Assembly: GCA_027596195.1 (NCBI GenBank) | Contig: JADGJG010000272.1 | Span: 1 to 26,437, forward strand | Origin: Podochytrium sp. JEL0797 | Taxonomy: Eukaryota; Chytridiomycota; Chytridiomycetes; Chytridiales; Chytriomycetaceae | Reading direction: 5' to 3' | DNA: 26,437 nt | Part shown: piece after piece, positions 9,428 to 21,400 of the stretch | Layout: each line of letters opens with the position of its first letter | How positions within the stretch are numbered: position 1 is the stretch's first letter | Notes under the pieces: generated by a model | What the model saw: the letters and a program-made list of their open reading frames with translations, nothing else | The model's database searches: none | What the model was told of the DNA's origin: nothing | Program-made: the position numbers and the translations under genes

Positions 9428-12400
9428 ATGGATCTGCGAGCCAGGCTGGACCACGCGCTCGCGGACCTGCAGCAAGCACACGCACATCTGAGCGACCTGC
9501 GGTCTGAGCCATATTCTGCGTTTGCAGTAAATGCGCGCTTGCAGAAGACGGTCGGCGAATTGAAGGGCGAGGTTGAGCAACATCTCTTTGCGAATGTGAA
9601 GCTGCGTGAGCTGCTTGAGGAGGCGGACGATGCGCGCGTGGCCACGGCGCACCAGGAGGTGGGTGAATAGTTTCCTAGGAGTGCCTTGTTAGCTCTCCTA
9701 GGAAGGGTCCTAGCGGTGCCCTAGTGGCGTGCTGTCAAACTAAACCCAACACACAGCGCCTCGCCACAAAGAAGCTGCGCGATGCCGAACGCGAAAACGC
9801 GCTGCTGGTTGCTCAGCGCGTGCGGGACGATGAGCGTCTGCGCCTGGTCGAGGCCGAGCGTGAGGCAGTGACGCTTCGCCTGGCCCACGTGGAGATTGAG
9901 AACAGAAACTTGGTTTGTTTCGTTGCCTTGTCGTACTGTATTCACACTCACTCTCTCCTTCTCATTCATTCTCCACCCGCAGATCGTCTCGCTCGACGCC
10001 ATCGAGGCTCAGCTGCACAAAACCACGACTGATACCACTGAAAACGCGTCCGACAATCGGCCCCAGCAACCCCAATCACAGCAGCTGTGGTGCTCAAACT
10101 GCGCCAACCTCATCCGCATGAACGAGGAGGACCACCACGCCGACTTTCTCCGCATCAAAGAAACAAAAGAAGACCTGATGCGCAAGAACGCCGCCCTTGC
10201 GGCCCTCGAAACCTCCGTTGCGCATGTTCAGGAATCCCTGAAGCACGAGCAAGACGCCCATCTCGCAACCGCGCATCAGCTCAGTGAGGCCCGTGCTGCC
10301 ATGTCATCTCTCAAACTCGAAAACCAACAATCTCTCCAAAACATGAAGACGTACATGAAATATTCGGAGGAGCAGCAACATCTCCTGATCTCCCATATTG
10401 AGCGCATGCAGTCATTTTCGAATAGACGCGCCGATGATTCCGCCATTCTTCTTTCAAAGACAAGGACGGAGTTCATTGAAACCCTTCGTGCGATGAAGGA
10501 CCTGTCGACAGTCGTTTGGCTCACCGAGAAACAGCATCAGCCTTCCGCTTCCAACATTCCCCCCCCTTCAAAGTCATCGACCCAAATTCTCCGGCAATTG
10601 GAAACCAAACTCGACACCATCAGCGCGTCGATGAAGACGATCCTCGAAACAGTCCTCTCGAACGCATTCGATACCCAATCCCTCGAAAACGCGCAACCCA
10701 CACCCGTCATGTTCAAACGCGGAGGTGGTGGTATTGGCGGTGTTGGTGCCCATTCCGCCTCGTCCCTGTCGTTTTTTGCGAGCTCCGAAAACATTTCAAC
10801 GCCTGTTTCTACTCTTTTCTCTGAACCGGCGCGATCCCTCATGAAACGCATCGGATCGACTCTGGGCGTTAGTGGAGCGGAAACTTCGTATTCAGCAGTG
10901 GGTGTGGCGGGGGGTTCTGCACTCGCGAGGTTAGGCCTGCGACCCACGGATTCTGATCTCAACATGGAGTCATTGTCGGATCTGGAGGAGGATGGGGTTA
11001 GTGAGACGGAAGAAGGGACCGGAGTCAGCTCGAGCAGGAATCTGCTCTTGTCGAAAGACGCAACGTTCCCGCATGTCTTGGCTTCCATCAAACACGCCAA
11101 GCTCGACAAACTTGACAAGGTGATTTCAGAAAAGGACGGCGAGATTGATCGCCTTGAGAAGGAGGTGGAGAGATTCAAGGGCGTGTTGGAGCAAGTTGGG
11201 AGCAAGATGGATGCGGGGGAGGGCGGTGTGGATTGTGGAACGGAGAAGCGGAAGCAGGTTTGTGGGCTTTATTTTCTTTCTCTTGGGTGACCCTCACGCT
11301 CGTTTTAGCAAGAGGAGGCTGAACTGGATATGGAGGCCAAAGAGGGTGCGCTTTTGAGTCTCGAATGGAAGTCGAGAATGTTGGCGTTCGAAAAGACGGG
11401 TATGGTTTTGGACGATCGCGATCACCCGTTGAACTAACCCCACCGTATTGTGCTAGAAATGGCGAGCAAAATCACGTCTCTTCAATCGCGCATCGAGTCT
11501 CTGCAACAGCAAGGCCTGAAATCCAAATCGGAACTTGATACCAAATGCGTTGAACTCGAGCGTTCCGACATGGCCCTCAATGAGGCCAAGCTGCAACTCA
11601 AACAATCACAATTGAAACTGGAAGCAACCGAGTCTCTGTGCCAGACTATTCGAACGGAGAGTGAAACGTTGAAGAAACGCATGAGTGCCGCGTTGAAGAA
11701 GATTGAAGGTGCCCACCCCCCTGTCTCCCAGCGCGTCAAATGTATTCACACGCATATCACACAGGCAAAACACTTGAGCTCGTTACATTCCAACTCAACA
11801 ATGAAACCGCGCCCTCCCCGAGCAACACGACTCCCACTACCCCAGGAAGCTCCATCTTCTCGTCTCTCGCCCAATCCCTCTCTCCCGGAAGCGCCACCGA
11901 ATTCCCAGCCACGTACGCGTCCCGCCTCCTCCTCGAAAAGGACACAGAAAACACGCTCCTGCGCACCCAACTCGACAAAGTGAACGCGCGCGTGGCCGAA
12001 AACATGCGCAAAATCCGAGAGCTCGATGCCCGGCTCCTCCAATCTACCACGGAGGTGGACCGCGTCAAGGGAATCCAGGAAACCTGTACCGCGCTTGAAC
12101 GCGAGTGTGAGCGGGTGACGGCGGAGTCTGTGGCTGCGGCTGCCAAGGCGGGTCAGCTCGAGGAGGAGTTGAAGCGGCGGGAATTGAATGGTGGGGATGT
12201 GGGTGCGTTGCGGTCGTCGTTGGTTCATGTCACGTTGGAGTTGGAGTCGTCGATTCATGTCTTGAGTGTTGAGAAGAAGGCGTTGGAAGAGGAGGTGGAG
12301 AAGCGGGGGTTGGAGGTGGAGAAGTGGAAGAAGAAGACGCAAGCAAGTGCTGCAACGGTTTCCGAGAAGGAAGGGAAGATTAACGAGTTGGGAAAGTTGA

Positions 12401-15400
12401 TTTCGATCGTTCAGGCCAAGGCGAACGCGATGGAAAGTGCGGCTGCGACCAAGAATGAAAAGATTGGTGGGTTGGAGGCAAAGATGAAAGAGCTCATGAA
12501 TGGAAAGAGCGAAGTGACGGAGGAGTTGCAGAAATGCCAGATGGATTTGGAGGCTTCTCTGCAGTTGGTACGGTTTAACCGCGGGTTTGTTTGATTTTGT
12601 ACTAAACCGACACTCTTCAACCAGACCACGTCTTTGCAATCAACAATCGCCACTCTCGAGAGTACCATTGCAGCGAAATTGTTGTTTGCCCGGAATCTCG
12701 AACAGCTCAACGCGTCCCTGACGGCGGAAAACAAATCGATTCTGTCCAACTTTGAACGAAGCTCAAGAGAGCTGGATTCCGTGTCGAGCCAACTATCTCA
12801 AGTGCAGGGTCTCTTTTCGGAAAAGGATGCCAAATCAGGCGAATTCATGCGTCAATTGTCTGCGTACCAATCGGACGTTATGACCCTCCAAATTACGTGC
12901 GCTGAAAAGGATTTGAAGCTGCAGAGTTTGGAAGAATTGTTGGAGGCTGCCAAGGGGGAGAAGAAGTCGGTTGCTGGGGAGCTCGAGAAGAGAATGACGG
13001 AGTTGAGTGTGTTGCATAGCAAGGTGAGAGCCTCCTGCCCCCTATAACAACCCCCTCGACGCGCTGTGACTGATTTGGGAATTTCGTAGACTCTCGCCCA
13101 CCAAGCCAATCTCAACTCTTTGGAAACTGCCCTTTCAGAGAAGGACAGGAAGCTGAAGGCCGCGGAAGCTCAGCTCGTGTCTTTACATGCCGAAAAGCGC
13201 TCCCTGTTGGAAGAGTCGACCCTGCGAGCCGTCAAACTGGAAGCGCATTTGAAAGAGATGGTGACTCTTCAGCAGCTGTTGAAAGAAAAGACCTCCAAAG
13301 TCGAGGAGCTGTTGGCCATCTCGTCCGAGCAGCAAGCCACCGTTCTCAGACTCGAGGCGTTGGTGCAAGAGAAGGAGGCACAGTTTAAAAGTTTGAACGT
13401 GTTGATCCAGAAGCTCGAGGGCGAGAAGAAGGCCATGGGTGTTCAGTTGGATGCATTGCTGGCTGAAAATGGTAGTTTGCAACAACAGGTGAGGATGGGT
13501 GGGTCGGGAGGGTGGTGATTTTTGAACGCCACTTAATCATTCTGTAAATTTAACAGATTCATTTCACGTCTCAGGCGCTCAGTGCCGCAAAGTCGCTTTC
13601 CAATGACGAAGGCGTTCGGGCAAACTCTCAAATCAACGCTTTGATATCCGAACGCGCCGCTGTTGTGGATCAACTGTCTGCGAAGTCGAAGCTGTCCGAA
13701 ACTCTTCAGCAAGAGCTTGTTGTTGCCCAGGAGACACGTTGTGAACGAGAAGCCGCGTGGGCTGAGGTTTCCAGCCAACTATCCACTTCGTTGTCCAGAT
13801 TGAAGTCGCTGGAGTCCACTCTCATGGACAAGGAAGTCGCATCCAAGGCTTTGGAGGAGAAGTTGAGGACTGTGACTGGGAAGAACAACCGCGCAGTGGC
13901 GAAACTGGATGATAAGCTTGCTGAAATCGACTCGCTGCAAAGCAAGGTAAAGCAACAACGTTGGTGCGGAGACAAAGTATCTAACGCATTCAAAAAATCA
14001 GATGGTCGCTTATCAAACCGTTATCAAGTCCTTGGAATCTGCCGCTTCTGAGAAGGACGATCGGATCCGAGTTTTGGACGCAAGGGTTTTGACCCTGACC
14101 CGTGAAGCGGATGTCTTGTCCACGGATGTTTCCACCAAGGCTTTTGAAATCGACGGTCTTCGCAAGGAGCTGGAATCCATCCAGAGTCTGCTTTCTCAAA
14201 AGAGTGTCAAGTCGGCCGAATTTGTCGACCAACTTTCTGCGTATCAGTCGAGAGTCCAGTCGCTGGAATCTGCCGTCATGGAGAAGGATGCACAGGTCAA
14301 AACTGTCGAGCAACGAGTGAGTGATTTGAGTGAGGAGAAGGTGAGGGTTGAGCAAGAGCTTGCGGAGGTCGCTGCCGGGTCCGATGCGTTTTTGAAGGAA
14401 TTGGATTCGTTGAAGCGTGTTGTTGGCGAAAAGAACGAGGAGGCTGCTGAGTTGGCGTTGAAGGTTGCGACGTATCAGGGAAATGTCACGTCTCTCGAAA
14501 CGCGGCTCTTGGAAAAGGATTCCAAACTGGAATCCTTGGATTCAACCGTCAGCAAGATGCTGCTGGACAAGAAGACTCTTACAGGTGATTTGGGGCGATG
14601 CAGGGATGACAATTTGTCGCTTTCCGAGCGGGTAAACTTCGTTTTCCACACCCCCATTTCACAAATGCAAACGCTGATTTCCCATTTTCAAAAATACAGC
14701 TCGTCGAGCATGCCGAAATCGTCAAGTCTCTGGAGGCTCTTGCGTTGGAAAAGGACTCGCAGCTGAAATCCTTTGACGCCCGAGTCAGCGCATTGGCGAT
14801 TAAGAAGTGCTCCATTTCTGACGACCTTGCCGCCAAGCATCAAGAAGTCGAAGCTCTAGCGGTCGAGTTGGTGTCGTTGCGGAAGGCCAGGACGATGGAG
14901 GTTTCTGCTCTTGTCGATCAAGTTTCGTTGCTGAAGCGACAGCTGGTTGAACGAGAAGCCGCGGTAGAGTCGCTGCGTGGAACGGTTGTTGGCGTGGAGG
15001 AGAAGTTAGTGGGAGTGTCCGACGAGAGAGATTCTGTGGTTGCTCGGTTGAATGTGTCGCTCAACGACAACAAGACTCTCACAAGCGATCTGGAGCGATT
15101 CAGGGTTGAAAATTCGTCGCTTTGTGAGCAGGTGAACGCAAATTCCCCGCCCTCATTTCTGAATGCGAAATTGATTTTCCACTTCGAAATGCAGCTCGTT
15201 GATCATGCTGAGATCACCAAGTCTCTGGAGGCTCTTGCGTTCGAAAAGGACTCGCTACTAAAATCGTTGAACACGCGAGCCAGCGCGTTGGCCGCCCAGA
15301 ATGGCTCCATTTCTGAGGACCTTGCCGCGAAGCACCAAGAAGTCGAGTCTCTGGCGGTCGAGTTGGCATCGTTGCGAAAGACCATGGATGCCTCAGCAAG

Positions 15401-18400
15401 TTCCAAAGACAACGAGATCGTTTCTCACGTCTCCAAAATCTCCGCACTGGGAAAGGAAGTGGTGGAACTGCGATCCGTCATTCAACAGCTGGAGGTTGCG
15501 CTTCGTGGGGTATCGGAGGAGAGAAACTCTGCGGACGCTGAGGTGAAGGCGTTGCGTGAAATTCACGATCAGTCTCGTCGGAAACTTGCGGAGAAGACGA
15601 TGGAGGTTTCTGTTCTTGTAGATCAAGTTTCGTTGCTGGAGCAGCAACTGATTGAACGAAAAGCTGCGGTGGAGTCGCTGCGTGGGGTGGTTGTTGACCT
15701 GGAGGAGAATTTGAAGGGTATGCAGGAGTTGCTTCCTGAGAAATCGTCGAAAGCTCCTGTTCTTGTCGAGCAAATTTCGTTGCTGAAGAGTCAGCTGTCG
15801 GACAGGGATGATGTCGTGAAATCTCTCCGCGGGGATGTCGATGGCTTGCACGAGACTTTGAAGATTCTCAACCTTGAGTTTTCGAAGTCCGTTTCGAGCT
15901 CTGCTGCTGAGTTGAGCTCATTTGCCATCAAGTTGCAGGCGAAGGAAGCCGAGTGCGAAACGCTCACACGGGAAGTGCAAGCCCACCTCAAATTTTTGAC
16001 GCAACTCCAGCAGAGGCCGCCGCCCACCCTCCAAGAAGATTCGGCCGACGAGAAAGACGAACTTCGGCGCAAGCTTTTGGAGCTGACCTCATCTTGCGAA
16101 TCTCTGGAGTTCAAACTGAGGTCCAAGGAAGCCGAGGCATCCACTCTCGAACTGAACTTCCATCAGATTGCCACTGAAAACCAAGACATCATGGCTATGG
16201 TGGACAAAATCAAGACCGATAAGGCCAAATCGGACGCCTTGATTCAGCAGCTGCGAGGCGAAAACAGTAGTCTGGCTTCGAGACTCGGTGTGCAAGATTC
16301 CGAGCTGCTCGTTCTAAAGGAGTCGTTCGAGTCCATCCATTTCGACGTCAAATCTGACTTGGACAAGTTTGAGTTGGCGAACGCCGAGATTTCGAAGCTG
16401 CGGTCCCAAGTGCGCGTGTTGGAGTCGGAAAAGACGGCATTGGAGACTCGCATGGTGGGACACGACGGCAGTTTCCATGGTCGTTTGGAGAAGCAGGAGT
16501 CTGATGTTGCCGTTCTGAAGGAGGCACTTTCATCGAGTCTGCTGTTCAACGCCGGTTCGGACGCGTTGGAGCTGAACGCGAAAAGCCTTACCGCGGCGAA
16601 CGCACTCATGGACAAGCTCAAGGAAGAGGCTGTGAAGCATGAATTGTTGGTGAAGGATCTGAAGGACGAGAATGTTCGCGTTCGGAAGGGGTTCGAAGGG
16701 CTTCAAGGCGAGCACCAGTCACTGATCGAGTCGCGAGAGAACTTGTGGGTGAACTTGAACTCAAAGCTCTCTGAGCTGAAACTCGCTCGTGATGAGATTG
16801 TGCGGCTTGAGCAAGGGAACGTGAAGCTCTCCATGGATGGGAGGGCCTTGGCCGAAGAGTGCTCGCTGTTGCGCCAAATGAAGTCGGACAGCAACAAGTA
16901 TAAGCAGCTACTGGCTTCCTTGGAGTCGGACCATGAAGCTTTGAAGGAGACGTTGGAGACGGTTGAGCTTTCGCTGGTTTCCAAATCTCGACAGCTCCAA
17001 CTGGCAACCGATGAGAACCAAACGGTGGTGGAGACCAGCAACAAGCTTGTTTCTGAAATCAACCAGCTTGTGTCTGAGCGGAGTTTGTTGCGGGAGGAGA
17101 TGGCGGGATGGAGGGCCGAGACGGAGGAATACGCGCGATCGCTGGTCGAGGAAATCGAACGTCTTACGACGCGCCTCAAGTCTGTCGAGTCGGAAAATCT
17201 GTCTTCGAGTGAGCGCCTGAAAAGAAGCTCAAGTGAGATTGATGGAAGAGCTCAGGAGATTGCGCTGCTCTCGGCCGAGCGGTCGCTGTTGGATGAAGCT
17301 TATTCCAAGCTCTCGTCCGATTCCAAACTTCTGACGTTGGAGATGGAGTACATCAAGAAGGAACGGGACCAGTTGAAGCTGGACCTTGGGCAACTCTCCA
17401 CAGTCTACACGAACAGCGAAGTCGCTGCTTCGGAATACCTCAAGTTCGTCACCGTTTTGGATCAAAGGAACGTCGAACTTCTCAAGCTCCAGAGCTCTCT
17501 CACCCAGACCGAGCTGGAACGAAATCAACTTCAAGAATCTCTCGAAAAGGCAATCTCAGGAAGGGATGCGAGTGTTGCGCGCTTGGGCGAAACGGTGGCG
17601 AGGTTGGAGGAGGACTTGGTCAAAATGAAGACGGATTGTGGTCTAATTGTTGACGAGAACGAGCAGTACATGCTCCTTCTGAACGATTACAAGATTGAGA
17701 AGGCGCGGTTGAAGGGTTTGGTTGTCTCGCTGGAGTCGCAGAAATCGGTCGCGGAAACCAACGCTTTGGAGGCTCAGCGGGAGCTTCTTTCGCTGAAGGA
17801 GGCAGTCTCATCTCTGACTGCTCAATATGAGAGGAGCTTGGCCGAAGCGGCGGAGGGTTCAGCCAACTGCTCCCGTCTCACGCAAGCCGTCAGCGATCTG
17901 AAGACCGACGCTGGTATTGCGAAAGGCGAGACGCTGTCCCTGCTGCGCGAGAAAGATGATCTCAAGCTGGAGTTGGCCCGACTATCCGAGGTAGTGACGG
18001 CCAATAGTATTCTGGAGGCCAACAACGCGCGTTTGGTTCGCCTTCTTGAAGAAAGGAAGGTGGAAGTAGTGGACCTTCAGTCCCGGTTGCAAGGACTCAT
18101 GGACGGATTGATCAATCGTCACGATTCGGATTCCATGGCGTTGGTTGTCTGTGAGCAGCAGAATGCGGAATTGAAGGGAAGGCTTGCAGACGCGACCAAC
18201 AAGTGGTTCATGTTTGAGCGGGAGATTGCCGCAACGTTGAAACTTGGCGCATTTGACGCGTCCAGAGTCTTGGTCGAAGCCAAAAATCTGCGCAACCAGG
18301 TTGATCAGCTGGAGAAGGATCTCAAAACCTTGTCTGGTCGGGTCTCGTTGTCTCAAGAGGAAAAGGATGTTCTTCTTGCAAAAGAGGTATTGTTCCGAGT

Positions 18401-21400
18401 TTCATTCGCGTTTACGGACATCGCTCATAATTCTGTTCGAAATTTCCAGCGGGAGAAATCTCGGCAGCTTCAAAAGCGGGTCCTTGAGCTTGAAACGTCG
18501 ATTGACCAGTTGAATTCGGATTTACGCATCAAGTCGCGCAAACTGGAGGTACCAACCCTTTGACTGAATTATTAAAATCGCTGGCTGAAATTTTCTCCAC
18601 TCACGCAGTCCACAACCACCTCTCTGCAATCCCAGCTGATTCAAAAGAACGAAGAAGCGAAATCCCTCGAAGAGCAGTTGAAGTTTGAAATATCCAACCG
18701 ACCAACCACGAACCCGCTCAGCAGCTTTGTACCGATTGATTCGCATATCAAGAAGGGTGTACCGCTTCGCAGCTGCGGGACCCAATCGGACATCGTTTGC
18801 AAAACCGACGCGTTCTCCGAAACGGGTCTTGCTGCCAACAGTCGAGGAACCCAGACCATTACCACATCGGCAGACCATCAGCAAACCCGTGCTTTGAACC
18901 GCGATGTGGATTTGATGGAGCTTGTAGTGGCAGAGACCAAACCGTTCGAAAACAAGGTGATGGTGGATTTGATTGCCGAGGTGTCGCAACGCCAGGGACG
19001 AATCAGGGTTTTGGAAGAGGAAGTGGTGCGTTTGAAGGCGGAGAAGAAGGAGATGTCTTCTGCCATTCAGTCTCGAAGCAAGGAGGCCGCTCAGATTATG
19101 AAGGAGTTGGATACGGCGCGTTTATTCAAAGGTACGATTGTGGAAAATGGAATGCGACCACTACTAACCTGCAAAATCATCTCAGATTCGGCTGTTTCGG
19201 AATCATTTTCGCTCCGAAACAAACTTGTGGAGCTGCAAAAAGTCAAGGAATCGGAGGTTGACAGTCATTACGACATGAGCACTGTTTCGGCCCTCATGCT
19301 CATCTTCCAACAAGTCGTGAACGCGCAGTACTCTCTTTCTGACTACATGGAGTTAATGCTGGTTTCGACGTCCTCCGAAAACAAGGAGTTGCGGCTCGTC
19401 AGCTACCGGTACGACGCGCTGCTGAAGGAAGCCGAGAAGCTTCATGCCGCCTGCGACAACTGGAGCCAGTCCTACAACGAGCTACGACTTGAGTCCAACG
19501 ACGCCGTTGAGATCAAGGTGGGCGAGATCAACGACCTCAAGAACGTAATCTCTCAGAAGGAAGCCGAGATTGAGGCGTTGCGGTATTCCAATGCCCACAT
19601 GTCTCAAGTTCTCAAAGACTCCGAAGAGCTGCATGCCGCCAAAACCAACGAGCTGAAACTCATCATTTCCGAGTCGGATGTGTCGTACAAGGCGAAGCTT
19701 CAGGTTTTGATGGAGGACGTGGCTCGTTGGCGAAACGAGCGTGATACTCTGGAGCTCAAATTCAACGAGTCGGAGCGACGCGCGACCCAGTTGTCGAAAG
19801 AGTGGGATGATTCGTTTATGCACTTGCGTCAGTTGGCGGTCAAGGAGAAGGAGGCGATGACGGCGGAGTATGGTGGCGTGGTGGCCAAGTTGGAGGAGCG
19901 CCTAGGGCGCGATGTCTCCATGCTGACTGCCGAGGTGTCTGGCCTTCGTTCGCTCCGAGACGACCTCGCGACGCGTCTTGCTGCTTCTGAGACTCGGTTG
20001 TCGGAGGTGCAGAAAGAAATGGACCACTCTGTATCCAAAGTGCGCAAGTCTCTCGAGAAGGAGGCCATGGCACTCCGGCTGGAAAAGAAAAAGTCCGAAT
20101 CCCTCCACTCCATCATCCAAGCCGATCGAGAAAAGAACGCCGTACTGCAAAATCATCTCGATGAGCAGACTCTCCGCGCGCAAACCCTCGTCGCCTCGGT
20201 GACCACATTGACGTCGGCAGAGCAAGTGTTGAAGAAGCAAGCTGCATTCTTGACGTCGGAAAAGGACTCGTGCGCGAAGGAGCTTGTGTTGATGAAGCGT
20301 CAGCTGGATTCTCGAGCCAAGCGGTATGCCGAGTCCGAAACCTATCTCCGGAATCAGCTTGCGGATGCGCGTGATGAGTTCCATCGCAAGGAGATGCAGT
20401 GGGTTGCTGACCAGAGTCGGTTGGAGCAACACAAGGGCGCGTTGTCTCAAACCTGCGACCTGTCTCTGTCCGAGTACCAACAACTTCTTGCCGACAAGAA
20501 CAATCTCGAGGATCAACTCCGAGTCTTGAAGGATACCCTCGCACTCAAATCGACGGAATGGAGTTTGGCAGTGGCGGAACTAAACGACCAACTGACGAAT
20601 GAGCGCGAGGTGTCCAAGGAACGCGATGTCCAGCTTGTTGCGCTTCTTCATTCCGACGGCCAAACCGACGAAATCGAGCAAATCCGTCGCGTCTCGCAGG
20701 TCGAAAAGGAGAACGCGTCGCTCCAAGTCAAAGTTGGCGACCTTTCCGCCAGTGAAGCACAGTTGAGGAGACAGCTGTTGATCCTCGAAACGGATTTGAG
20801 GACAAGTGGTTTGGAGTGGGATCAGGAGCGCAGTTCTCTTGAGGAGCAGATGTCAACAATGATGTCGGTGTCTCGACAGCAGGTTGAAGGGTTGCAGGCC
20901 TCCCTGAACGCTTCGTATCTGCAGTTTCAGCAGAAAGAGTCGCAGTGGCTCATTGTCGAGAAGGAGCTGCATGAGCGGATCGCGTTCGAGTCGGAGGAGC
21001 GCGAGAGCGCTGATTCCGAAATCTACCGCCTCACGGGAGTCGCGAATTCTCTCGAGTTTGAGATTTCCAACTGCGAAACAAAGAAGCAAGGCCTGCAATC
21101 TCGGCTGCACCACCTCGAGAAGCTCGTCGACATTGACCGCCAAAAGTTTAACAGTCTGGCCCACGAAAACACGGACCTTCGGGCCCAACTGTCGGCCTCG
21201 CAAGACTACATCAAAACCCTCGAACGCACCCCTTCCACTATTCCACGGTCGCCCCTGCGAACTTCGGAGCTGCTTTCCAACATGCGCGAGGTTCGGGACA
21301 CAGCCGATGCCCTCGTCTCGCAAAAGAGTGTCGTGTCAATCGGAACCCAAACCGCCAGAAACGCCGTCAACCGAAGCTCCATGACGACGAGTGACTTGCT

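Noticed and set aside
11746..12639. A 297-residue minus-strand open frame inside the giant gene
   Set aside because: It is Leu/Arg/His-rich antisense of coiled-coil codons, with no recognisable domain.
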